64,000 bases of DNA. Origin: Medicago truncatula. Its lineage: Eukaryota; Streptophyta; Magnoliopsida; Fabales; Fabaceae. Location: contig NC_053048.1 of NCBI RefSeq assembly GCF_003473485.1, positions 25,971,255-26,035,254 of the forward strand, in the 5' to 3' direction. Below are positions 12,533 through 25,700 of this stretch, in pieces (the first letter of the stretch is position 1; every line of letters begins with the position of its first letter). The notes under the pieces are model-generated. The model saw only the letters and a program-made list of their open reading frames with translations, searched no databases and was not told the origin of the DNA. A program made the translations under genes and the position numbers.

Positions 12533-14649
12533 ATTTTGGCTCCCCATAATCATGTTTCCTCAATTTTGTGTTGAGCTATTAAATAATTTATCAAATATTT
12601 ACGAAATTCACAAAAATTGTTTAAAAATAAAATAAAAATCCACCGGCAAAACAAACCCAGATAAAACACAAATGGATCAATGATCCAAAAAAATTGCAAT
12701 GAACCAATAAAAAAACATAAATAGGATATTGCCTCTTGGTTCATCTTCAACAAACACAGATCCTCGCCATTTCCTTTCTACACCGCCCTCCTTCTTCCAC
12801 ACTTAAATCATCCATGATCATCTTCCTATGTTCCACTTTGCATTTCCTCCACACCACACACACCATAATTACAAATTTCAATTCTTAAAAAGGCCAAAAA
12901 AAATTAAAACATTCAAGAAGGAACATTGTTTTCCTTCTTCTCCCTATAGTGGTGACGTCTCGTTTGGTTCCTTTCTTACTCGCGGTACTGTAGCAATCAG
13001 CTATTAAGGTTTTGATTCATTATACTCATCGGCTTAGGGTAGCTCAACTGAGTTGTGATAAGGGATAAGGAGTTGAAGGTAATGACTTTAAACCGGACAA
13101 ATCTAACAGCTAATTACTATTATTATCCATCAAAAATAAAATCTTATATTATTTTGTGTATTTCAACACATGGGCCAAAGTAAAAAAAAAAAAAAAAAAT
13201 CAAAAATCAAAACATTCAACAAAGTCAAAAAATCAAACCTAGGTGAGATGAACTCATGTGAAAAAGAACATATGTGAAGGAAAAAAATCAAAACTTTCAA
13301 GAAAGTCAAAAATCAAAAGTTGAAGCAAGTGTGAGAGAGAACACGGGATGAAATGAGAGACTCTTTTGGGAGTAAAATATAAACTTAATTGCTATTTTCG
13401 TCCCTTAACTATTTATTTAGTATCGCTTTGATCCCTTAATTAAAATTTATTCCGTTTTGATATTTTAAGTTTATCTCTGTTACATATTTTGCTCACTTGT
13501 TCATACACATCATAAACACCAAAGACACCTTCATTTTCGTACACATCTTTCCCAATTCTTGCCATAAAAAATTGGAAGATTAGCGTGAAAATTACCATTT
13601 TCAACCATGATTGATCACTGAACTTTCTGATTCCTCACTACATGAAAATCAAAGCAATTGGATCATATATGCTTTATAAAAGATGTAGATTATTGAAAGA
13701 CTAAATATTGATGTGATTACGTGAATCAATCAACCCGGTTGCCTATATGACAAGTAAAACAATTAGTTATAGACTAACTAACTTCCATAACTTACTTATA
13801 ACATACACAATAATTAACTACTAACAACCTCTAATCAATAGACAATAGTTTGAATTACGCATAGTATTTCAAAGGGGGGAGGAAAAGACTTATATGGTAT
13901 TTTGTTGGTAGAGGATTTTAAATGATTTTTTTTTGTTGAGCCAGACAATGCGAAGTGGATTCCGGTTTGATACTGTGTTTTCTAATGACTATGGTTTTAT
14001 GTTAGATGCTCACCTCTTGCTAGATTTAGAGTTTTTATTGGTTATCAAGGTAAATGGAGATGGTGAGTTCCATAATTTTTTTTTCTAGGTTTGCATGAAC
14101 ATAATGATGAACACACACATTCATCTTTATTATTTAAAACTAATAGTTTGAGGGTTATTTAATAATTTTCATTAAAACATATTTGTTAACTTGCACCAAT
14201 TTGCTAACTTAGATCCACTTTTATTTTATAACAAATATCTTGATGGATAATTTAGTAATATTTTCAGAAAATTAGAATACGATTGTTGGATGTTTTTTTT
14301 TATCGAAAAATATAATTAAATATATAGTTTGGGATACTTTGTGTGTGTGTGTAAGCTCGTTTGTTTCAGCTTCTACATCCTTCAAAAGCAATTCTGGTAG
14401 CTTCAAAAGTGAAAACTAGCAATTCCAACATGTTTGGTTCAGCTTCTCAAAATCAATTCTCATCTCCAAAAGTAATTATGGTTGAAGCTACAATTCATAG
14501 CTTTTGAGTTTACTAGAATCAATTCTCCATTAAATTTATTTTGGGGGCCGGTTGGTTCTACTTAAGTTTGTCTTAACCTCTCTGTCTGTCTATGCTCTTT
14601 CCTTCTTCAAAGCTCCGCCGAGTATCATTTCTATCATTAAATCTATTTT
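12533..14649. other. Non-coding stretch with decayed repeat arms
   Basis: Around 13385-13470 there is one arm of a 'TTCGTCCCTTAACTATTT' type MITE without a partner. Around 14352-14560 there is a repeat with alternating AGCTTC and AATTCT motifs. A short GT run lies at 14339-14352. No gene recognised. Confidence 0.4.
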
Positions 14650-15250
14650 TAATACAAAAATTGGGAGGGAATGAGGAGAACAGGAAAACTTCCTGGGTTT
14701 CTTGGAGCTCTATTTGTTTACGTAAGGAGTATGGAGGGTTAGGGGTCAGGCAGTTGAGGGAGTTTAATAGTGCCTTATTAGGCAAATGGTGTTGGCGGAT
14801 GTTGGTGGATAGAGATGGGTTTTGGTATAGGGTGTTGGCGACACGATATGGTGAGGAGGCAGAGAGGTTGGAGGTTGGGGGCCGGAGTGGTTCTTTGTGG
14901 TGGAAGGATCTAGTGAAGATTAGGGACGAGTTAGGAGTTGCTGATGAGGGTTGGTTTGCTGAGAGGGTGTCGAAAAGAGTGGGAGATGGTTCTAGTACTT
15001 TCTTTTGGTATGATAGGGTGGGTAGGCGATGTTCCTTTGCGCATACGGTTTAGCCATTTGATTTAGCGACTAATAAGATGTGCATGGTGACTGGTATGTG
15101 TGCTCTTGGTTGAGAGGTGTGGAGGAGACTGGGGGCATGGAGAACTGATAATCTTGACAGGTGACAGCAGTGGAACCCAGACATTGTTGGGGGTTATACT
15201 ATAAATGGTGCTTATCACATTCTGAGTGCTCGATCCGATCCTCCACAGCA
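14650..15250 (+). pseudogene. LINE ORF2 C-terminal fragment (RT thumb to zf-RVT)
   Basis: An open frame reads GGNEENRKTSWVSWSSIC, then KEYGGLGVRQLREFNSALLG, WCWRML and SGSLWWKDL, the standard order downstream of the reverse transcriptase in plant LINEs. It stops after RCSFAHTV, and a shifted frame continues GGYTINGAYHIL. The catalytic RT core and RNase H are absent. The right end abuts an A-rich tract before the U1 copy at 15297. Confidence 0.75.
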
Positions 15251-15296
15251 TATTGACTAATATTTTGTTTAAAAAAAAAAATTAAACTAATATGGA

Positions 15297-15455
15297 GGGG
15301 GCCGCGCGAACGCAGGCCCCCACAGCAACAAATTATGATGTAGGCTCCACCACTTGGGTAGACCTTAGAAGAGCACCCCTCCAAAGTGCAATGGAGGTCA
15401 CTTTTCTAGGCCATAGGCCTTCATGATCACCCATTGACCCCATCCAGGTAAGTAT
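15297..15455 (-). ncRNA. U1 snRNA, apparently intact copy with canonical 5' end
   Basis: Read on the minus strand, the RNA starts ATACTTACCTGG, an exact match to the U1 5' end that pairs with CAG|GTAAGTAT. The U1-70K loop GATCATGAAG, the U1A loop ATTGCACTT, the Sm-like AATTTGTTG and the 3' stem-loop are all present; length is 159 nt. Compared with the 8.6-kb copy, a stem II pair changes on both sides (TAGGA/TCCTA becomes TAGAA/TTCTA), so base pairing is kept. A full USE and TATA lie upstream. It is the copy most likely to yield a standard U1. Confidence 0.93.
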
Positions 15456-15479
15456 GTTGCAATGAAGACATTCAAGTTA

Positions 15480-15529
15480 TTTTATACACTTCCTTCTCTC
15501 AACACCTTTTACTTTGCCCGATGTGGGAC
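15480..15529 (-). promoter_or_regulatory. snRNA promoter of the 15.3-kb U1 copy
   Basis: USE GTCCCACATCG at 15519..15529 and TATAAAA at 15480..15486, separated by 32 bp, the Pol II snRNA arrangement. Confidence 0.9.
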
Positions 15530-16772
15530 TCAACTACTATATGCAATGTATTTCCCACTCCCCTGCTACTCCTACTTCCTCTTTTTTCATAGTTCAAGGC
15601 TACCAATTTGAACCATTCACTGCTCGATTTCCTTCCTTCTTCTTACTAGTAATTGAATCCAGAATTACTACTTCCCTTTAATTTTTTATGTTTTGGACAT
15701 AAGGGTTGCATTTTGGTGGTTTAAGGTCACTATTCAAGAGTGCTTCCAGCTGAAAACTATGAACACTGTTTTTCTTTGAAACATGTACTTTGGTCGGTTT
15801 TATGTGTAATAAATACTGTGTATGATCTTTTACCAGAGAGCTAGAGGAAGAGATTGTAAGTTGAACAAGTGGGTTTTTCACATTTTTAAGTTTGTTTGTT
15901 GTCTTTACATCAAGAATCAATCATTAAAAAGTTGGATGAAATGCTTTGTTGATCGTTTAAACAAGAGTTTAAAGGTGATGTAATATCAGTGTAAAACTAG
16001 GTGTAATATCAATGAGCATGCTAATACTATTGCTGATACTCAATTTCTTTAATTGATCAGGGGTGTTTGATGTAGCAAACTTCTGAAATTACATGGCAAG
16101 GGGAAACCATCGGTTTACATTGATTCAAATGAAGAAATATGTTGTGTGGCGATGTGCTTTTTGTGACTTAACCAGGCAGTGTTTCGAGGAATCATAATTA
16201 AGTTTAATTTAAGCCGGTGTTGTCAAATGATGACGGTTATGACCAGTAAAAAATGAACAAATCGTTATTGTTCTGCAGTACGATACTTAACACAACATTG
16301 ACAATAGCAGCTATAGTGATGCTATGGTACTGTTGCATAGCCGAATTTGAACAAATTGCCGCTTTCCGCAATCTACAATCCTCGATTAACAACACCGATT
16401 TAGGAATAAATTCGAGTAGAAAGATGTACCATGAAGCATAATTATAAAGATGAAATTCAAACTTTTTTTCCTAATTCATGACATCTATTTGTTCCACCAA
16501 TAACCCTTGAACTAAAATGTATCCACTCGAACCAAACTAAAAAGAAGTGAAGAAAAACAACTAAGATGGCTAATTGTTAAGAAACAATTTAATAAGAAAA
16601 TGTTGAACAAACTGAGAGGACTGCAAAATCTGTAAACTTTCACAGGGAGAACCAAAAAAACACCCTTCTTTCATTTGTTAAATAAAGCTGATTTTGCAAC
16701 AAAACTAGGGGTGGTTCTAGTAAGATCTCTCTCCTCAAAACTTTGTTTTACCAAAGTATCTCAGTCTATTCC
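15530..16772. other. Non-coding stretch between U1 copy and BAP31-like 3' end
   Basis: No gene recognised. The last ~150 bases, next to the stop codon of the BAP31-like gene, should hold its 3'UTR. Confidence 0.4.
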
Positions 16773-19700
16773 TCAACTCTTATGCCTCCCTGCTTGAGCC
16801 TGAAGATTTTGGTTGTCTTCCAAGAGTCTGTCATATTCAAGCAGTAAATCTGCAGCTTGTTTTTGGAGGGAAGCAACATGAGCTTCAGCCGTCTCAACTC
16901 TCTTGTCTTTCTCTTCGGATTCCATCTTTACCTTTTTCAAACCTTCTGTTAGAGTTGAAAGTTCTTTCTTCAGCTGTTTTATCTCCTTGGAAGCTTTCTC
17001 CTCCTTTTCTTTGAGCTCGACATTTTCTTTTTTGAGGTTCTCCACTTCTTCTTTTGAAGCTCCCATGTTACTCCTTAAATTAATAAGCTTTTGGAGGTAA
17101 TGGTGCATTCGATCAATTAGAAACCCGAGGAATAATGTAAAACCTGCAAGACGAATTTAATTCAGTTAAGACCAAGATAATCTCTAGCTTACTATGTAAT
17201 CAAATACTTAATGCAATGGAAGTAAGCTGACAAAACCAAGTTAGTAGCAGATTGTTCACAAATTGTTCATTTTTAAAGTACAGCAATACATTTTACATAG
17301 TCAGAACGAAAATAATAAAACCATTTACAAATTACAAGACATAATTGTGCAATCATCATCACATGAAACCAAGTCAGCTATGTATTAATCTAAACACTCT
17401 TGGTTGCTGAGAGGGTAAAATAGTACTGACACACTTCACATGTAAACATCTCATCCTCATTAAAACACACCTACAAAAACCACTATCTGGTCACTGTGTC
17501 ACATTTGAAAACAATATCTATAGCAGCTTGTTTCTTCACCACTTTTCTTTATAATTCCTTTCGCCTTCCCTTGTCTTAATTCAGTTCTGGCTGAATACAA
17601 CACGCTAGCAGACTAACAGTGTTACATCGGCACCAACAAAAAAGACACAGTTGGAAGCCGACGTGAGTAATTTAACCAATGAATAGAATAAGTAACTCTA
17701 TTACACCGTTAAAAAAACATTATCTTGGCTTGAAAGGGGCCACGCAAGCGCAGGCCCCACTACATGCGAATTAGATAGATACGTGAATTAATTATAAATA
17801 GATACAAACATGCTTATTGCTAATAATGATATATGTTTGCCTCCCCATACGAGCTTAAGGCCTTCTTCTCTGTAATAATATATACTTAAAAGTTAAAACA
17901 CCTATCATAGAATTTCAACACAATAATGTGTATAGTAAATATTCAACAATCTAATGTAGTGATAAACAAAACCACAATAACAAAATCCAAATATTCTATA
18001 AGCAACCACCAAACCAAAATACACAAACATAGCTGCCTTAATTGTGGCAAATTTGGGATGCCTTCATTACAGCCTCCTGCGCTTTCATTGTGCAGTAAAA
18101 TTCATCAATCTAATTTAGTAATAAACAAAACCACTAACAAAATCAAAATATTTTATAAGCAAGCACCAGACCAGATTAACTTATAGAAATTCAGCCCTAA
18201 TTGCAGTCAGTCCCTAGTCACCTTAAATGCGGAAAATTTGGGATGCATTTGTTGCAGTCCGGCGCTGTCATTGTGTTGGGTGTAATCGTGTGGGTTTAGT
18301 CCTACATTGCCTAAAGATATGGCCTTTGTACAGATTGTTAATATTGTTTTCCCATTCTCGATCTCTCTCTAACAAGAAGCATGAGATGTAGTTACCATTA
18401 AATGATGTTTCATATAAGTATTCAACCAATGTCAGAATTGGTGTGCTTTTGAAGTTTACATTTTGTATAGTACTTGGAAGGTCGTAGCAGATTTGTTCAG
18501 AAATTGTTCATTTTTAATGTTAAGCAATCACATCTTACATAAACAGAAGGAATTTCAAACCATTTACAACAACACATTATGTGTACAATCATCATGACAT
18601 GAAATCAAGATATGTGTTAATCAAAACACTCTCCACTCTCGATTGTGGAGGGGGTCAAAATAGAGTTCAGGTATGCTCCATTTATGGTCTGGATGCATGA
18701 CATGTGGCAAAAAAACATTCAACCGCTGAGATTAAAAGAAAAAATAATTCTTTGTTTAATAAAAAAAAAATCAAAGATCACGTGTTGTCACAGGGGAACC
18801 TCACTGTTCCCTCTTCTTCCTGTTCATCCCACCCTTTTGTCAAAATCAGATTGAATGGAGCAACTTCATGATTGAACAAAAAATTACAAACCAATAACAA
18901 ACATTGCAGTTTTGAAAAGCAATAATCCCTTGATCTGGAACAGTAGCAGCGGTGATGAACTAGTTTGTTACGGCGGCGGCGGCGAGACAGAGATTAGAAG
19001 AAGGGCAGAGAGGTGATGAGAGGAAGAAGGGTGACACCGTAATTGAAAGAGAGGGGCGGCGAAGGGGTGGAGGTTGGCGCCCTGCTATTAGAAGAAGAGG
19101 GAAGAGTAGTTGGTGCATACCACCGCAGAGGAAAGGGGGTGAGCCGTGAGGGAAGAAGCGGTGATCTGTGATTTTTTTTATTAAACAGATTTATTTTTTA
19201 ACTTTCAATCTCAGCGGTTGATTGTTTTTTGGCCACATGTCATGCATCCAGACCATAAATGGACTAAATGGAGCATTGCCTGAACTCGTCAAAATAGTAC
19301 TCACACACTTCACATGTAAATATCTTAACATCGTTAAAACAAACCTACAACAACCATTATCTTTGAAAACTATAGCTATAGAAGCTTGTTTCTTCACCAC
19401 TTTTCTCTATAATTATTAATGCCTTACCCCTACCCTTCGAAAAATTCCTTTCCTCTTGAATATATCATGCTAGTAGATCCTCATTAGAAGTCTGCTAACA
19501 ATGTGATATTGATACCAACATAAAAGTCACAGTAGGAAGCCAATATAAAAAATTTGACAAATGAATAGAATAAGTAACTCTATTACACAGTCTAAAAAAT
19601 ATTAATCTGGTTTGAAAGGGGCCACGCGAACACAGGCCCCACTATCACAAATTATGACGTAGGTCTCCACCACTTGGGTGAGCCTTAGACAAGCAACCCT

Positions 19701-22700
19701 CCTAAGTGCAATGGAAGTCACTCGTCTAGGTCATGGGCCTTATTGATCACCCATTGACCCCGTCCAGGTATGTATGTTGCAATGCTGGTATTGAAGGTTA
19801 TTATATGTATTTTCTTGTGTCAGCGGCTTTCAAATACTAACGATGTGGGACTTAATTACACTTGTATATACCATAACAAACTCTAGCTGCTTTCGACTGG
19901 GAACTCAGTCGATAAACATCACCGTATAATGTATAATATCTTTATGGCTGCTTCTAACGTGCATAACCCTTACATATATTGCCCAGTGGACAACTCTTTT
20001 TTGACCATTTGATAATAAAATCCCTATCAGATTTATCATAGACCCACCACTCTAGATTTTTCTTACCCACTCCCATTGAGTCCCTTTCCCACTCTTAAAG
20101 CATCTTCCCTATGTTCCTCTACTTCTTCACATACACACACAGCTCCGTAGATTGTACAGTTCATATGCTGCCCACAAAAAACAGATTGAAAGATTCAATC
20201 GTTAACATTTTCACTTCTTATTGGAGCTACAATTTTCAATGCTAAGAACCACACTTGTATTTTTGCATAAAAGCTAAGAACTTAAAATTGAAAGTTTCTA
20301 ACAGAGAACCACCACAAAACCTTTCGATTTGGTACAGATGATGATTTAAACCAATATAGGGGAAATTGTTGGTATCAAAAATATCAAGGAGCTTCAATGG
20401 GAAACGCCATTAAATTTCCCTGATCATCCACCAGTGTTCACCTTCGTATCAAATCTCTCCTGTGGGTTGTGTGGCGGTGAGTTCTCTTCAACCGCAGGAG
20501 GGAAAAGGGAGATTCAATGAAAGTGGGTAAGAAAAATCTAGTATGGTGGGTCTATGATAGATTTGGTAGGATTTTATTATCAAATTGTCAAAAAATGGTT
20601 GTGCACCATGCAAGATATGTAAGGGTTGTGCACATTAGGAGCAGCCTATCTTTATTTATTCAAACACTGAACTTTAGCACATATCGTAGAAATCGACTGG
20701 ATCCTCATTAGAAATCGACTAATGATGTGCCATCATGGTGGAAGCCGATATGAAAAATTAAACAAATGAATAGAATAAATAATTCCAGTACACGAGTTCA
20801 GATCTGCTCCATTTAGGGAGTCATCCATTTAGGTACATAGATGCACGACACATGGCAAAATAATATCCAAGGGTTGAGATGAAAACTTAGAAATTAAGGG
20901 TTTTCTTTTCTCAATTAAAAAAAACACACTCTGCACCACCTCTCTACAAACAAGATTCGCAAACACCATTCACGATCCCTCTTCCTCTTCACTTCATCTG
21001 TATCGCCTCCACCACCTTGCACCGCCCATCGCTGAATCGCGTTTCTTTCTTCTTGTCTACCAAATTTCAAAACCAGAATCACACATTTTTATTCTTCAAT
21101 GAAGCTAAAATTATTCAAATTAGTATCACAACATATGTATTTCAACAAAAGTCGTGGCAAAACAAACAAAACTGTAACATCCTATAGTCCATATTGCAAC
21201 CAAGGTCTTTTTTTTTCATCCTAAGCTGAAGATACAATATCATCGGAATTAATGGATATGAAAAATATCGAAAACATGAATAATTTTAGGCAAAAAAACG
21301 TGTTGGTTTGTGACGGCGGCGGTAACACGATTTGGGGAGAAGAGAGAAACACAATTTGCAGGACGGCGATGGGCGGCAGCTGCGGTGATGCAGATGAAAA
21401 GGAGCAGTGAAGGTAAAGAGGAAGAGGGAATGAGCATTGTGGATGTGTTTCTTTCTTTTCATTTTTTTTTAATTAAAAAAACTTTAATTTTCAAGTTTTA
21501 ATCTTAGCCCATAGATGTTATTTTGCCACGTGTCATGCATCCATACAACTAAATGGATAGTTCCTAAATGGAGTAGATCTTAACTCCCGTCTAAAAACCA
21601 TTATACTGGGGCCCGCAAACACAGGCCCCACTACGACAAATTATGACGTAGGTCTCAGCCACTTGGGTGAGCCTTAGACCAGCGACCCTCCTAAGTGCAA
21701 TGGAGGTCACTCGTCGGTCATAACTAAATGGATAGTTCCTAAATGGAGCAGATCTAAACTCCCGTCTAAAAAACATTATACTGGCTTGGAAGGGGCCCGC
21801 AAACACAGGCCCCACTACCACACATTATAACGTAGGTCTCAATCACCCGCCTTAGACCAGCGACCCTCCTAAGTGCAATGGAGGTCACTCGTCTAGGTCA
21901 TGGGCCTTCTTGATCACCCATCGGCACCGTCAAGGTAAAAGTATGTTGCAATCTGGAATTGAAGGTTATTTTATAATCTTTCTTCTGTCAACAGCTTTCA
22001 ACTACTTCCGATGTGGGACTCAACTACACCTGAATATACCATATCAAATTCTAGCTGTTTTTGACGGGGAACTCTCCTGGAAAGCATCACTCTAAAATTC
22101 TGCCTTAATGTGGTCCATCCCTAGCCACCTTAATTGCGGCAAATTTGGACTGCATTCATTGCAGCCTCCTGTGCTTTCATTGTGCTGGATAAAACTGGGT
22201 AGGTTTATTCCTAACATCGCCGGGAGCTATGGCCTTTTTGATGCTTGTAAGAGCATAATAAGATCAAAATCAATGGACAGATTAGCAAATCACGAGGTTC
22301 GAAATTACTAAAGAGTGAACGATGATGGTATTGAGTTCCCCTTGTTGAAGTTAGACTCAACTTGATTGAGCTAGGTTTTAGCTCAACAGAGTAAGGTTCC
22401 TTCACTTCATTGGCATGTTGGGATACTACTACACCAGAATACACAAACATATATCACAATTCAAAACTGATGGACACATTCACAAATGAAAGTATAGGTT
22501 TCACAAATCAGCACACAAAAAGAGTTTAACAAGTTCAAAATCAACGGACAAATTAGCAATTTACATGGTTCAAATGTCTAGAGTGAAGGATGGTGGCACT
22601 AGGTTCCCCTCGTTGGAGCTAGATTGAGAATCGATAGAGCTAGTTTTTAGCCCAGCATAGCTGGTTACATTCACCTCAATAGCCTGTTGGGTTCATTGCA

Positions 22701-25700
22701 AACTTGCAACGATGGGTTCGCTCATATATTCTTATTCGTGACTTGAATTGGTTTGGAGCTATGGGGTTGGACTCTGTTAGAATATATAGGATTCTGATGC
22801 ATTAAAGCATCTCAGGTTTAGTTAGTTTCTCTTGTTTTAAGTCTTGCATTGCAAGCTAATGACAGCTGTCATATTGTGTGCAGCTGTCATATTATCTCTT
22901 AGCCTATATATTCTTGTACCTCCTTGTAACTCATTCAACAATATCATAATAACAATTCTGTAACAAAGTTAGTTAGAGATTCATTCTCTCTCTTCTCTTT
23001 CTTTGAATTTTTCAAGCTTTTCTCACATTCATCAATGGTGAACTCAGTTTCTAACAGACTCGATACAACATTATTCACCTCCTTTGCGGATAGGAAAAGG
23101 TTGCGACGTTGTGGAGTCCAGTGCTACCACTATGAGGTTAATGTTTTGTGAACTACACAACCTCATCATTCAGGTATTGCATTTTGGGTTATTTTATAAA
23201 CAAGCCATTGTCATGATCCATGATATCATACAGATAAATATGTAATTGTAATGTAATAAAGGTGTTTTTAGTGAGAATCATGAAGAAACCAGACACCAAA
23301 GCTGGCAGATTTACAATTATGAGCTTTAACTGCTTTACAAAAATGAACCCGCTTGGGTTGGCCTGGTGGTATTGGCTTGGACCTGGGAGTGTGCTCCTCC
23401 TCAAGGTCTTAGGTTCAATTCTCCCCGGTTCCAATTTAGGTGGGCTACTTTAGCTTCTTAAAAAAAAAAAAAAAAAAACTGCTTTACAAAAATAACGCAT
23501 ATACAATGCCAAACGGCACCAAATAAGACATCGAGTAATAAATTCAGATAAATAAGGGAAACGAACTATCCTGTTTGCAGATTAGTGATTGGAAAAAGGA
23601 ACTTTTAATGACCATTTCCAAGAGCAACTTAATAATGACCGGTACGTTAAAGTTTCTAATTAGATTTAAAAGATTATATAGTTTTCTGAAACAACTTCAA
23701 TAATAACAGAGCAAAAACAACTTATACATACATGTTTTCACAGCATGATGATAAAAAAGAAGTTAGATTCAACAAGACGGAGCAAGGTTTTAGCTCATCA
23801 GAGTAGGGTTCATTCACCTCATTGACATGTTGGGGTACTACACCAGAATCCACAAACATAGATCAAAATTCAAAATTTATGGACAAATTCTCAAATCACA
23901 ATATAGGTTCACAACTAAGCACGCACAAAAGAGTGTAACAAGTTCAAAATCGGTGGATAAATTGGCAAATCACAAGGCTCAAAATGTATGGAGTGAAGGA
24001 TGATGGCACTAGGTTCCCATCATTGGAGCTAGATTCAGCTTGATAGAGCTAGGTTTAGCCCATCAGAGTCAGGTCCATTCACCCGAATGGACTGTTGGGC
24101 TCCTAGATGACTTGCAATGATGGGTTTGCTCATCTATTCTTTGCGGATTGAGACTCAATACAACGTCATTCACCTTCTTTGCGGATAGGCTTACATTAGG
24201 ATGTTGTAGAATCTAGTGCTACCAATGTGAGGTTAATGTTTTGTGTATTATGCAACCTCATCATTCAGGTATTGCCTTTAGGACTTTTTATTGTCCAAAA
24301 TGTTAGGCCTGTTTGAGGAATATAACAATAAGAGTCGTTCCTCATGACCTACCTGACTTCTAAGAAGCCGTCGTTCCTCGTGACCCACCTGATTTCTAAG
24401 AAGCCGAGATACATTGTACGATATAATACTACACAGACACAAAATTTAAAAATCAAGTATTTAACAAGATCCTCGTAGGAGGTCTGGCAACAATGTGCCA
24501 TCGGTACCAACCAAAAAGGAACGGTAGGAAGCCAATATGGAAAATTAAATAAATGAATAAAATATGTAACTCCTTTTCACAGTTTAAAAAACATGCCCGT
24601 AAGTGTAGCTCAGTTGGTAGCTACCAAGGACAATATTTGCAGGGGTCGTGGTTCGAAAACTGGATTCCCCGCTTCTCCACTAGGTTACTAGACCAAAAAA
24701 TATAAAAAAAATCAATAAAAAAACATTATTTTGGTTTGAAGGGGCCGCACGAATGCCGGCCCCACTACCACAAATTATGACGTAGGCACCACCACTTGGG
24801 TGGGCCTTAGACATAAAAAAAACATTATTTTGGGCCGCACGAATGCCGGCCCCACTACCACAAATTATGACGTAGGCGCCACCACTTGGGCGGGCCTTAG
24901 ACATAAAAAAAATACAAAAAAACATTATTTTGACTTGAAGGGGCCGCACGAATGCCGGCCCCACTACCACAAATTATGACGTAGGCACCACCACTTGGGT
25001 GGGCCTTAGACCAGCAACCCTCCTAAGTGCAATGGAGGTTACTCGTCTAGGTCATGGACCTTTTTGATCATCCATTGACCCCGTCTATGTAAGCTTGTTG
25101 AGACGTTGGAATTGAAGGTTATTTTATGCTCTCTCTTCTGTCGACAGCTTTCAACATCGTACGATGTGGGACTAAACAACACTTATATACCATATCAAAG
25201 TCTAGCTGTTTTCGACGGGGATATCTGCTGCTAAACATCACTCTATAATTCCGCCTTAATTGTGGTTCATCCCTGGCCACCTTAATCGCGTGGTGGGTTT
25301 AGTCCTAACATCGCCGAAAGTTGTGGCCTTTTTAATGCTTGTAAGAGAGTCAAAATCAATGGACAGATTGGCAAATCACAAGGTTCTAAATTACTAAAGA
25401 GTGAAAGATGGTGGTACTAGGTTCCCTTTGTTGAAGTTATATTCTTGATAGAGCTAGGCTTTATCTCATCAGAGTAAGGTTCATTCACCTCAATGCCAAG
25501 TTGGGATACTACACCAGAATACAGAAACATATATCACAGCGGTATTATTGATGGACAAATTCGTAAGTATAGGTTTCATAATTCAGCACATAAAACGAGC
25601 TTAACAAGTTCAATGTCGGTGGACAAATTGGCAATGTACAGGGATAAAAATTTCTAGAATGAAGGATGGAGGCACTAGGTCCCCCCCCCCCCCCCATTGG

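Noticed and set aside
18297..18312. Plus-strand USE-like AGTCCTACATTGCC (also near 22206 and 25289)
   Set aside because: It differs from the USE consensus and no snRNA body or well-placed TATA box follows on the plus strand; it is part of the duplicated flank.
24598..24690. Possible tRNA gene
   Set aside because: A and B boxes are present, but there is no acceptor stem or anticodon arm, and a target duplication flanks it; it is a SINE.
24680..24970. A 96-codon open frame on the minus strand
   Set aside because: It is a translation of the tandem U1 fragments (repeated KA.PSGGAYVIICGSGAG); the RNA assignment explains it fully. The same applies to frames at 21591..21821 and 15199..15384.
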